Below, piece by piece: positions 27,997 to 37,082 of a stretch of 64,000 nt of DNA. Positions within the stretch are counted from its first letter, which is position 1. Each line of letters starts with the position of its first letter. Location of the stretch: assembly GCF_001021025.1 (NCBI RefSeq), contig NZ_CP011541.1, positions 2,108,001 through 2,172,000 on the forward strand, in the 5' to 3' direction. This DNA is from Corynebacterium epidermidicanis. Its GTDB lineage: Bacteria; Actinomycetota; Actinomycetes; Mycobacteriales; Mycobacteriaceae. The notes beneath the pieces were generated by a model. That model searched no databases, was not told where the DNA came from, and saw nothing but the letters and a program-made list of their open reading frames with translations. Both the position numbers and the translations under genes were made by a program.

Positions 27997-28025
27997 AGAT
28001 GCTCAGACAGGACAGAGATGTTCCC
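27997..28025 (-). promoter_or_regulatory. Candidate ECF-sigma promoter P4 (membrane protein)
   Basis: On the minus strand GGGAACA is followed by GCATCTCA, with 17 bases between GGGAAC and GCATCT, one more than in P1-P3. It sits between the terminator of the upstream membrane-protein gene and the ATG at 27951, so it is correctly placed. Confidence 0.6.
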
Positions 28026-28059
28026 GCTGTGACCAGAAATTCCGCAATTTTGCCTAAAA

Positions 28060-28095
28060 CTGCCCCCACCCAAGTTTCAACTCGGTTGGGGGCAG
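28060..28095 (-). terminator. Terminator after the QPYGQ-repeat membrane protein gene
   Basis: CTGCCCCCAACC pairs with GGTGGGGGCAG on the minus strand, with a short T-rich tail (GTTTTAGG). It separates the two related membrane-protein genes. Confidence 0.8.
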
Positions 28096-28128
28096 GCTTT
28101 GCGTGGGCACTGCAGTACGCACGCAACC

Positions 28129-29070
28129 CTAGCTACGGCGCTGCACAGGAAGTCCCTTAGCGGTGAGGTATGCATGGCTCATCGCCAAGAAGGTCAACGG
28201 GTAAGTAAAAATGATGCCCACGTAGGTTGCGCCACCAATGCCGTTAATTACTGCGAGCAAGAGGAACAGAACCAGCGATGGAACGATATTGTTCTTGACC
28301 ACCTCAAACGAGCTGGAGATAGCCCCACCAACCGTTTGCCCCTCAGGGACAGCTGCCGTCATCGCAAACATCAAGAGGAACGAAACCACAACAGCACCGA
28401 TGATGAGGGCGATCACGCCCAGAACACTGAGCAGGCCGACGGCGAGAGATACGACAAACATGATGCCACAGCGTTTGAACGTGAAGAAATCCTTGAAAGT
28501 AACTTTCTTGCCGCCCACGGCATAGACCGCTTCGCGATAGCTGACCAGCTCCCAGAGAATCATTGCCACCATGCCAACCAACAGGAGGAGAACCATTCCT
28601 ACGATAATCGCCGGGCTAAAGTCGCCAGTAAACTCGCCCGTAACCTCATCAGTGTTCGCGATCATGTAAGCGAAGAAAATAACGTAAGCCACGAGGAAGG
28701 AAAGTCCGAAAGCTACACCATAGGCCAGCGCGGATAGAAGCCATGCACCTGGACGCTCTGCAAAAATTTTCCATGCCTGCGAAATCGAATCCATGGCATC
28801 GAAAGTCCCCGGAGCTGGGGTGGTTTGCGTGGCTGCATAGGAGGAATTGTCGTAGCCGAAGTTGCCACCTGGCTGCTGGCCGTAAGGCTGTTGGCCGTAA
28901 GGCTGTTGGCCGTAAGGCTGCTGGCCATAGGGCTGCTCAGCTGCGGACTGCGAGTTGAGCCCTGCTTCATACTCATAAGACGGAAGGCGGCTTGATCCAG
29001 AATCGGCTGGGTTGTTTCCGACCGCCCCAGACTCATTACGGCCCGAGTTTGGATCGAATGGATTGGACAT
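28129..29070 (-). CDS. Membrane protein with N-terminal QPYGQ repeats
   Basis: A 313-residue protein. The first ~105 residues are hydrophilic, with at least four QQPYG units coded by a 15-bp tandem array (about 28880-28940). The remainder has about six transmembrane segments and is similar in layout to the protein at 27169-27951 (ISQAWKIFAERPGAWLLSAL, FFTFKRCGIMFVVSLAVG). ATG at 29070 is chosen over one three codons earlier. Tyr/Gln/Gly/Pro-rich N-termini of this kind occur in many corynebacterial and mycobacterial membrane proteins. Function unknown. Confidence 0.78.
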   Translation of the reverse strand: MSNPFDPNSGRNESGAVGNNPADSGSSRLPSYEYEAGLNSQSAAEQPYGQQPYGQQPYGQQPYGQQPGGNFGYDNSSYAATQTTPAPGTFDAMDSISQAWKIFAERPGAWLLSALAYGVAFGLSFLVAYVIFFAYMIANTDEVTGEFTGDFSPAIIVGMVLLLLVGMVAMILWELVSYREAVYAVGGKKVTFKDFFTFKRCGIMFVVSLAVGLLSVLGVIALIIGAVVVSFLLMFAMTAAVPEGQTVGGAISSSFEVVKNNIVPSLVLFLLLAVINGIGGATYVGIIFTYPLTFLAMSHAYLTAKGLPVQRRS

Positions 29071-29234
29071 GCGTATCATCCGCCTTTCTGGTTAAACAAC
29101 GCATTTACTGAAATTAGCTGCCAAACAGTTTTACCTTAGCTGTAACAGTTGAATACCGCAGGGCGCGTAACCATATTGTTATGCCTTGCAAAACATTGGA
29201 TGTGCGGCAGACGTCGACAAGCTTGGAGCCATGC

Positions 29235-30008
29235 CTAAGGCTGCGCTAGTGCCACGACAGTTACCGACCCAGGGGCCACCTCCGTGTAGCCGGCGTCTTG
29301 GACGGCAACGGCGTCGCTGCGCTGGGCCAACCGTCGAAACTCGGGTGACGAAATTTCCCGCACCTGAAGCGGAAACCCTGCGCTCCCCCAAGCGCTCACC
29401 CACTCGCGCGTGGAATGAGCTGCCAGCAACATCGACCCGTGCCCTACCTGCGCGGCAGCCTTCCCGACGCTCATACGAAGACCCGCATCGACCGCGATCA
29501 AGGCAATACCCGGATGGATGGGGCGCTGCGGAGAGGCATCCAAGTCAGTGCCACCGATCTGCAGCTTCGTCACCAACGGATCCGTGTCCTGCACGGGAGA
29601 AGGAATACAAGCCCGAGCGCTCGCGTTTCCTTGCGACACAGTCACGCCAGGCACCTGCTGCACCCTTTCCCAGGCTGTATTTCGCGCCCGCCTCGCAATC
29701 TTGCGAATCCGAGCACCATACCAACGCTGCAACGCAGCGGCGTACTCCGTATCACCGGCGGCCCGTTCGTCCAAGCAAGCTTTAACGACGGCACGAGCTG
29801 CGACTTCGAGTAGTTCAAGCCGATCAATCTGCTGATTCTTCGGCATGTGCAGGACGATTGGCATGGCCTGCACTGTCGCGGGGTTGTTGGGGTCTTCGCC
29901 ATCCCGATCCGGATCGAGAACAGCGCGCAACCGCTCGTGGGAGATACGCAGGGCAGCCAAATCGATGCCTAACGCTGGTGAATCCGTTGAGGGATCAATC
30001 ACGGGCAT
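29235..30008 (-). CDS. Peptidyl-tRNA hydrolase Pth2-like protein
   Basis: A 257-residue protein. The C-terminal ~100 residues (LRMSVGKAAAQVGHGSMLLA, then ITSPEFRRL-like and DAGYTEVAPGSVTVVAL segments) resemble the archaeal/eukaryotic-type Pth2 fold, in which KxxAQxxHA is the core motif; here the motif reads KAAAQVGHGS. The N-terminal half is helical and basic with no recognised domain. The ATG overlaps the serB stop by 14 bp, so the genes form one unit. Hydrolase activity is inferred. Confidence 0.68.
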   Translation of the reverse strand: MPVIDPSTDSPALGIDLAALRISHERLRAVLDPDRDGEDPNNPATVQAMPIVLHMPKNQQIDRLELLEVAARAVVKACLDERAAGDTEYAAALQRWYGARIRKIARRARNTAWERVQQVPGVTVSQGNASARACIPSPVQDTDPLVTKLQIGGTDLDASPQRPIHPGIALIAVDAGLRMSVGKAAAQVGHGSMLLAAHSTREWVSAWGSAGFPLQVREISSPEFRRLAQRSDAVAVQDAGYTEVAPGSVTVVALAQP

Positions 30009-31185
30009 GCTCAACTTCCGTTTGGGTGACCCCCAACATGTACAGCACTTCGTCCAAGTAAGGAGTAGTCACTGAAGCATCAGCGACTTCACGCAGGGCA
30101 GGCTTTGCGTTGAAAGCAATTCCCAGCCCAGCAACAGACAGCATATCGATGTCATTAGCGCCGTCACCGACCGCTACAGTTTGGGACATATCCAGGCCAC
30201 AATGCTCGGCGAACTCACGCAAGAACTTGGCTTTTGCCTCCCGATCCACGATGTCGCCCACCACCCGTCCAGTGAGCTTGCCATCGATAATCTCCAGGGT
30301 GTTAGCCCGAACGAAGTCGAGATCCAGGTCTTCAGCCAGCCCGGTCAGTACCTGAGCGAAGCCACCAGAAACGACAGCCGCCTTGTAGCCCAACCTCTTG
30401 AGTGTCCGGATGGTGGTCCGCGCCCCAGGAGTCAGCACAATCTCCGCAACGACTTCGTCGATAACGGACGCATCTAAGCCGGCGAGGACTGCAACACGTT
30501 GGTGTAGCGAAGTAGCGAAGTCAATCTCGCCTCGCATAGCCCGCTCCGTCACTTCCGCTACTTCTGCCTCGCGACCTGCGTGCGCCGCGAGCATCTCAAT
30601 TACCTCTCCGGTAATCAGGGTTGAGTCGCAGTCGAAACAAATCAAACCCTTCGCTCTCCGCTGCAGACCCGCACGTTCAATTGCAATATCAATTCCGATC
30701 TCAGAAGCCAACTGTGCGAGGGCTTTGCGGAGGGGCACTCCACTCCCCGGTCGATCAACTGACAGCGTCACCTCCAGCTCAACCGCAGAAACCGGCTGAT
30801 GCCCCAGCTGGCGAATCCTATCGATATTCGCGCCGTAATTCGCCATAGCAACTGCAACGGCGTGCACATGCTTCGCTGAGATTTCTCGCCCGAGGAGAAC
30901 CAACACGTGAGTCGCGGCGGTACGCGGGTGACGCTCTTGCTTTTCGACGCGCACACGCAAACCATAGCCACGCAAGGTTTCTTTCAGTCCCGCGGTGAGC
31001 TTCTCGACTCGGTCCGGAGCAATTGCAACCAGAGCTGCCAGCGAAAGCTGGCCACGAAACGTCGATTGCTCAATATCAAGTAGCTGTGCGTAGTGGGAGG
31101 CCAGAACCCGAAATACGGCGGCGCTGATCCCGTTGCGATCGGCGCCGTGGACTGTGACTAGGTAATCGTCCGCTGTGCTGTTCAT
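29995..31185 (-). CDS. serB: Phosphoserine phosphatase with N-terminal ACT region
   Basis: A 396-residue enzyme for the last step of serine synthesis. Residues ~1-165 hold ACT-like regulatory repeats (YLVTVHGADRNGISAAVFRV). The HAD phosphatase domain has motif I FDCDSTLI, motif II VSGGFAQV, and motif III GDGANDIDML. ATG at 31185 gives the family N-terminus (MNSTADDYLV). The two-part layout is the usual actinobacterial form. Confidence 0.92.
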   Translation of the reverse strand: MNSTADDYLVTVHGADRNGISAAVFRVLASHYAQLLDIEQSTFRGQLSLAALVAIAPDRVEKLTAGLKETLRGYGLRVRVEKQERHPRTAATHVLVLLGREISAKHVHAVAVAMANYGANIDRIRQLGHQPVSAVELEVTLSVDRPGSGVPLRKALAQLASEIGIDIAIERAGLQRRAKGLICFDCDSTLITGEVIEMLAAHAGREAEVAEVTERAMRGEIDFATSLHQRVAVLAGLDASVIDEVVAEIVLTPGARTTIRTLKRLGYKAAVVSGGFAQVLTGLAEDLDLDFVRANTLEIIDGKLTGRVVGDIVDREAKAKFLREFAEHCGLDMSQTVAVGDGANDIDMLSVAGLGIAFNAKPALREVADASVTTPYLDEVLYMLGVTQTEVEHARD

Positions 31186-31220
31186 ATTCCTATATTGGCA
31201 CGATGCTTCAACCGACAAAA

Positions 31221-31265
31221 AGCAACTACCCCCACCACCTTAGAACGGTGCTGGGGGTAGTTGCT
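31221..31265. terminator. Terminator between ctaD and serB
   Basis: AGCAACTACCCCC pairs perfectly with GGGGGTAGTTGCT. It lies downstream of ctaD on the minus strand, before the serB start. Confidence 0.82.
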
Positions 31266-31332
31266 GCGTGTCATGGAGACCGCCCAACTGGCAGTTGTCA
31301 GGGAAGACTACCAGCTGCGATGCGTCACGCGA

Positions 31333-33027
31333 CTAGTGACGGCCGGTGTGCGCCTCGGCACGCATGGTTTCCACCATGTGTGGGTAGTGCAGCTCGAACG
31401 CTGGGCGCTCGGAGCGGATGCGTGGCAGAGAGGTGAAGTTGTGGCGTGGTGGTGGGCAGGAGGTAGCCCACTCGAGAGAGTTACCGTAACCCCATGGGTC
31501 ATCAACGGTAACGATCTCGCCGTAGCGCCAAGACTTGAACACGTTCCACACGAATGGGATAACGGACAAACCGAGGATGAAGGCGAATACGGTGGAGACT
31601 TGGTTCATCCACGTCCAGCCATCAGAGTCGAGGTAGTCAGCGTAACGACGTGGCATACCCATGTTGCCGATCCAGTGCTGGATCAGGAAGGTGCCGTGGA
31701 AGCCGATGAAGGTCAACCAGAAGTGTGCCTTGCCGAGCTTCTCGTCGAGCATACGACCGGTCATCTTCGGGAACCAGAAGTAGACGCCGGCACAGGAAGC
31801 AAACACGATGGTACCGAACAGGGTGTAGTGGAAGTGCGCAATGAGGAAGTAAGACTCAGACACATGGAAGTCCAGCGGTGGCGAAGCCAGCATAATGCCG
31901 GTGAGACCACCGAAGAGGAAGGTGACCATGAAGCCCATGGCCCAGATCATCGGAGTCTCCCAGGAGATGTGGCCCTTCCACATGGTGCCCACCCAGTTGA
32001 AGAACTTCACGCCGGTAGGCACGGAGATCAGGAAGGTCATGAAGGAGAAGAATGGCAGCAGGACGGCGCCGGTGACGAACATGTGGTGCGCCCACACGGC
32101 CATGGACAGCGCACCGATAGACAGGGTCGCGAAGACCAGGCCTACGTAGCCGAACATTGGCTTGCGGGAGAACACTGGAACAACCTCGGAAATGATGCCG
32201 AAGAATGGCAGTGCGAGGACGTAAACCTCTGGGTGGCCGAAGAACCAGAACAGGTGCTGCCACATGATCGAGCCACCGTTGCCTGGATCGTACAGGTGGC
32301 CACCGAGCTTGCGGTCGTAAAGCACGCCGAGAGCCGCTGCGGTCAGAACTGGGAAGATCAGCAGCGCGATCACGGAGGTGACGAAGATGTTCCAGGTGAA
32401 GATAGGCATGCGGAACATTGTCATGCCTGGTGCGCGGAGGCACAGGATGGTGGTCAGCATGTTGATGGCCGAGGCGATGGTACCAACGCCGCCGGCACCG
32501 ACGCCGACGATCCACATGTCAGAACCAATGCCAGGAGAGTGGATGGCGTCGGACAGCGGAGAGTACATGGTCCAACCGAAGTCAGCGGCGCCACCTGGGG
32601 TCAGGAAGCCGGAAAGCATGGCCACACCACCAATTGTGGTCAGCCAGAAACCGAGGGCGTTCAAACGTGGGAACGCCACGTCTGGGGCACCGATTTGCAG
32701 TGGCAAAACATAGTTGGCAAAACCCCACACAACTGGGGTGCCATACAGCAGCAGCATCACGGTGCCGTGCATGGTGAACAGCTGGTTGAACTGCTCGTTG
32801 GACAGGAACTGGAGTCCTGGCACGAACAGCTCGGCACGAATGAGAAGTGCCATCAAGCCACCGAGGAAGAAGAAGCTGAAAGACATGATGATGTACATGA
32901 TGCCCAGCTGCTTGTGGTCGGTGGTGGTCAACATCTTCCAAGCAAAAGATCCCTTGCGGGCATTGCCGGTCGGTGCAGGCCTTGCTGGTGCGACCGAATG
33001 GTCCACCCTAGGCGCTACAGCGGTCAT
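31333..33027 (-). CDS. ctaD: Cytochrome c oxidase subunit I (aa3 type)
   Basis: A 564-residue haem-copper oxidase subunit with 12 predicted transmembrane helices. Haem a ligand is in [14 protein letters not shown], the CuB/active-site segment is [14 protein letters not shown] with the His-Tyr crosslink pair, and the K-channel and helix X His residues are in [17 protein letters not shown]. It is the terminal-oxidase core that reduces oxygen. In corynebacteria it stands alone, away from the ctaC-ctaF and qcr genes, as here. SD sequence AGGAGG precedes the ATG. Confidence 0.96.
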   Translation of the reverse strand: MTAVAPRVDHSVAPARPAPTGNARKGSFAWKMLTTTDHKQLGIMYIIMSFSFFFLGGLMALLIRAELFVPGLQFLSNEQFNQLFTMHGTVMLLLYGTPVVWGFANYVLPLQIGAPDVAFPRLNALGFWLTTIGGVAMLSGFLTPGGAADFGWTMYSPLSDAIHSPGIGSDMWIVGVGAGGVGTIASAINMLTTILCLRAPGMTMFRMPIFTWNIFVTSVIALLIFPVLTAAALGVLYDRKLGGHLYDPGNGGSIMWQHLFWFFGHPEVYVLALPFFGIISEVVPVFSRKPMFGYVGLVFATLSIGALSMAVWAHHMFVTGAVLLPFFSFMTFLISVPTGVKFFNWVGTMWKGHISWETPMIWAMGFMVTFLFGGLTGIMLASPPLDFHVSESYFLIAHFHYTLFGTIVFASCAGVYFWFPKMTGRMLDEKLGKAHFWLTFIGFHGTFLIQHWIGNMGMPRRYADYLDSDGWTWMNQVSTVFAFILGLSVIPFVWNVFKSWRYGEIVTVDDPWGYGNSLEWATSCPPPRHNFTSLPRIRSERPAFELHYPHMVETMRAEAHTGRH

Positions 33028-33393
33028 TAGTTCCTCCTGACTACGCGAAAATCCCTGAGTCTATTCGGGCTTTTCTGTATTATGCCCTATATAACTGCAT
33101 ACGACATAAGAAATCGTCCGGCCCAAAAGAGTCGGTTACGTGGATTACTCTAGCGTTCCTTCGCTGTTCACGGTAACCCTATTGCAGTTATGGGGGTGCA
33201 AAACCAATTTTGAGCATGACGTTCCACATCAAACTGTGACACTAAACACTCTTAGTGGGGGAACTACGGTCTCCCCCACTCGAGGTAGATCAGATGGCTT
33301 CATCACTTGTGCCACACTGGCAACAATAGAAATAAGGTCCCGCGCTCTAACTTTGACCAGGTGAGCGCGGGACCCTCAGTTCGTATGCAGCGA
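33028..33393. other. ctaD-nrdF intergenic region with two hairpins
   Basis: No gene is seen. The part next to ctaD is AT-rich (TATATAACTGCATAC) and probably holds its promoter. A hairpin at 33254-33280 (AGTGGGGGA with TCCCCCACT) and the stronger terminator at 33336-33374 lie towards nrdF. Confidence 0.6.
33336..33374 (-). terminator. Terminator after nrdF
   Basis: GGTCCCGCGCTC pairs perfectly with GAGCGCGGGACC; on the minus strand it is followed by TTATTTCT. Confidence 0.85.
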
Positions 33394-34491
<1,098 letters not shown>

Positions 34492-34634
34492 TTAATCAGT
34501 AATGCCCCAACCATACTCACCCGCGCTTACCCGCGCTTCGCTTAAGTCGGGAATGTAGGTGTCTATCGAGGTCAGCGCTACCCGAAGCCACATGAAACAC
34601 CCCCGAAGTAGCCAAACTGCATACACTTGATTAC

Positions 34635-35135
34635 ATGACCCTCAACCAAAAGCTACAAAGCGCACTAAACAATCAAGTAACTGCTGAGCTCGAAGCCGCA
34701 CTCATCTACCTTCAGTTGTCATACATTGTCGACGATCTTGGGCTTACCGGAATGCGCGACTGGCTGCGTATCCAGTCCAACGAAGAATTGACACACGCTC
34801 AGCTGTTTGCAGATCACCTCTCCGCACGCAATGTCACCCCGACCATTCAGGCTATCGCCGCCCCGGCGCAGCCAGAACGAACCGCAGTGGCAGTCTTCGA
34901 AGCAGCCTTGGCTCACGAGGAAAAGATTTCTGATCTCATCCGCAACCTTGCCGCAATTGTCGACGAGGTTCGTGACTACGATGCGCGCCCCCTCATCGAT
35001 TCTTTCCTTGCGGAGCAAATCGAAGAGGTGTCCACAGTTAGGGAGATTCTGGATCGCATCCGGATCGTCGGCAGCGATGGATCAGGGCTCCTCCGGATCG
35101 ACGCAGAACTGGGCACGCGAGTCAACACCGACTAA
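34635..35135 (+). CDS. ftn: Ferritin
   Basis: A 166-residue four-helix ferritin that stores iron inside a 24-mer shell. Ferroxidase residues are in the N-terminal helix (TAELEAALIYLQLSY) and in EELTHAQLFADHL (Glu and His of the site). No haem-binding Met typical of bacterioferritin is seen. It lies between nrdF and a GntR regulator gene, and a terminator follows directly. Confidence 0.9.
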   Translation: MTLNQKLQSALNNQVTAELEAALIYLQLSYIVDDLGLTGMRDWLRIQSNEELTHAQLFADHLSARNVTPTIQAIAAPAQPERTAVAVFEAALAHEEKISDLIRNLAAIVDEVRDYDARPLIDSFLAEQIEEVSTVREILDRIRIVGSDGSGLLRIDAELGTRVNTD

Positions 35136-35159
35136 TCCCCCCCCCCAATTACCCCCAAT

Positions 35160-35197
35160 GGTGCGAGTTGCCCAAGGCTTAGCTCGCACCTTTTTTC
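35160..35197 (+). terminator. Terminator after ftn
   Basis: GGTGCGAG pairs with CTCGCACC and is followed by TTTTTTCG. Confidence 0.88.
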
Positions 35198-35915
35198 GTT
35201 TTCGCACAGAAATTGACTTGGGCGATCGTTAACTTGAATTTCATTCAGCCTTTGCCCATTCGTGATTAATTTCTCACTGGGAGAATTTTTTCTAACTTGC
35301 CAAGGCATAAGTTAAGTGCTTTGCAGACTATCGCCAGGCAACTATCAGCTAGATCTACGCTCGCTGCGCCGCCACTCACCCATTTCGATAGAGATCGCTG
35401 CAGGGCAAGCGATTATTTCCATTTTCCATTCACCTTGGAGCATATTTTTCATTCTTTAGTTGCTAAGTTGATTTCCTAATGATTTTCCTATCAGCCAAGC
35501 TTATTGACGGTTAGCTATTAGCTTGCGGGCTAGAAATCGCAGAATTAATCCACTACATTTGCATAGGAGTGTTCGCGTAAGGACGTGAGAGCGGTTGGTC
35601 TCCCACTACCTCGCCGATTCTTGATTTAGCTAGTCATGCAATCGTTCCAGACCTACCCACGTTTTACCAGGCCCGGAAGCGCAACCAATAATTAGCGATC
35701 GTCTGCCGGACGCACCAGCCCGAACAGACAACCAACACGCTTCTATGGCGCCACAGTTGAAAGCTTTGGATTTTCGATTTTTGTCCAGATCGTCTTCACT
35801 TACGGCCGGATTCGCTGTTATGAATTCGCCACGAGTGATTCCACTGCATGCACTTGGCATCTTCAATCCGAGAATTGTTCAACAATTAGAGATCAGTTAG
35901 AAGGAACCCTTTAAC
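35198..35915. other. Long AT-rich intergenic region between ftn and gntR
   Basis: About 720 bp with much lower G+C than its neighbours (runs such as ATTTTTCATTCTTTAGTTG). No promoter or RNA gene is certain. One minus-strand frame at 35630-35866 is listed separately. The region next to 35916 should hold the gntR promoter. Confidence 0.5.
35630..35866 (-). pseudogene. Possible remnant ending in a P-loop-like motif
   Basis: A 78-residue frame starting MKMPSACSGITRGEF and ending RRSLIIGCASGPGKTWVG and a few more residues. GCASGPGKT looks like a Walker A motif, but the frame stops right after it, so an NTPase domain would be missing. It may be a decayed gene fragment in an AT-rich gap, or chance. 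No recognised family. Confidence 0.2.
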
Positions 35916-36605
35916 ATGTCCATGCCTATGCGCCCACACGCACCACTTTTGGAGACTGTGCTTGACCACATTGGTCTGGATATCGTTAGTGGCAAGATCC
36001 AAACCGGTGACAAATTCACCCTCCAAACCCTGTGCGAATCTTTTTCCATCTCCCGCACTGTTGCCCGCGAAACTATGCGAGCTCTCGAGCACTTGGGAAT
36101 GGTTTCCTCGTCTCGACGCGTCGGCATCACGGTGCTGCCCAAAGACCAATGGTCCGTGTTCAGCGAGTCCATCATTCGCTGGCGCCTACAGGTCCCGACG
36201 GAGCGCGAAGCACAGCTAAAGTCGCTAACCGAACTGCGTATCGCAGTCGAACCGCAAGCAGCACGGATCACTGCCATCGCTGCAAGCCAGAAAGATGCAC
36301 TGGAAATGCGCGAGATTGCGGCTCAGATGGCCGAATTGGCAAGCCAAGGTAATGGCGCTACTCGCGAATACGTCAACCTCAATACCAACTACCATGCTAT
36401 GGTTCTGCGTTGCTCCGGCAACGAGATGTTTGCGGCGCTCGTCCCAGCCATCAGCTCGGTAATCGCAGGCGAGTTTGACCATGGATCTTTCCCCGATGTC
36501 CCCTCAGCCGAAGTTCTTGACACCTACATTGCGCTGGCCGATGCGATCTTCGAACGCAATGCCGACGCGGCCGCAGAACTCACACAGAAACTGTTGTCGC
36601 TCTAG
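35916..36605 (+). CDS. gntR: GntR/FadR-type regulator (GntR1/GntR2-like)
   Basis: A 229-residue FadR-subfamily regulator with the winged helix at ~12-75 (FTLQTLCESFSISRTVARET, wing SSSRRVGITVLP) and a helical FCD domain with ligand residues in ELRIAVEPQAARI, NTNYHAMVLRCSGN and DTYIALADAI. In C. glutamicum the gene in this position (between ftn and nrdE) is gntR1, which controls gluconate catabolism and sugar uptake genes. The same role is likely here but its targets are not in this window. Confidence 0.83.
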   Translation: MSMPMRPHAPLLETVLDHIGLDIVSGKIQTGDKFTLQTLCESFSISRTVARETMRALEHLGMVSSSRRVGITVLPKDQWSVFSESIIRWRLQVPTEREAQLKSLTELRIAVEPQAARITAIAASQKDALEMREIAAQMAELASQGNGATREYVNLNTNYHAMVLRCSGNEMFAALVPAISSVIAGEFDHGSFPDVPSAEVLDTYIALADAIFERNADAAAELTQKLLSL

Positions 36606-36625
36606 ATTGTGCCAAACTTGAGGGC

Positions 36626-37024
36626 ATGAAGACTGTGCCCTCTCCTAGGACCCCAGACGAGGTATTTGCCCCATTGTCGGACGCCAAACGTGCCGACGGC
36701 GAATACCTCGTTTCGCTGTTTCGCGAAGTCACCGGCCTGCCTCCAGTAGTTTGGGGTGCCAAAATCATAGGCTTCGGCTCCTATGACTATCGATATGCTT
36801 CGGGGCACACCGGCACCGCAGCGCAACTGGGCTTCGCGGTGTCCGAACGCACCATTTCGCTGTACCTTAGTTGCGATGCTTCGCAATTTGCTACTTTCCT
36901 CGATGCTCTAGGGCCGGTCAAAACAGGCAAGGGCTGCATCTACATCACCCGGCTAGCTCGAGTGGATACCGCAGTGCTCCGCGAGCTGATCGAATACGCC
37001 TGGGAGCAAGCTCGGTCCTTGTAG
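36626..37024 (+). CDS. DUF1801 family protein
   Basis: A 132-residue soluble protein starting MKTVPSPRTPDEVFAPL, with the family core VVWGAKIIGFGSYDYRYASG and CIYITRLARVDTAVLRELIE. DUF1801 proteins have a small YdhG-like fold; no biochemical role is established. It starts 20 bp after gntR and ends before a terminator shared with the convergent nrdE gene. Confidence 0.82.
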   Translation: MKTVPSPRTPDEVFAPLSDAKRADGEYLVSLFREVTGLPPVVWGAKIIGFGSYDYRYASGHTGTAAQLGFAVSERTISLYLSCDASQFATFLDALGPVKTGKGCIYITRLARVDTAVLRELIEYAWEQARSL

Positions 37025-37033
37025 GAAAGCCAA

Positions 37034-37069
37034 AAGGGCGTCGACAAGCGCACTGCTTATCGACACCCT
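37034..37069. terminator. Terminator between the convergent DUF1801 and nrdE genes
   Basis: On the minus strand GGGTGTCGA and TCGACGCCC arms form an imperfect stem followed by TTTTGG, just past the nrdE stop. Confidence 0.7.
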
Positions 37070-37082
37070 CAGCTAGGAATCC

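Noticed and set aside
31261..33030. 589-codon plus-strand open frame opposite ctaD
   Set aside because: The minus strand encodes a complete, highly conserved cytochrome oxidase subunit I. The antisense frame is Trp/His/Glu-rich with no recognisable motif and comes from codon bias.
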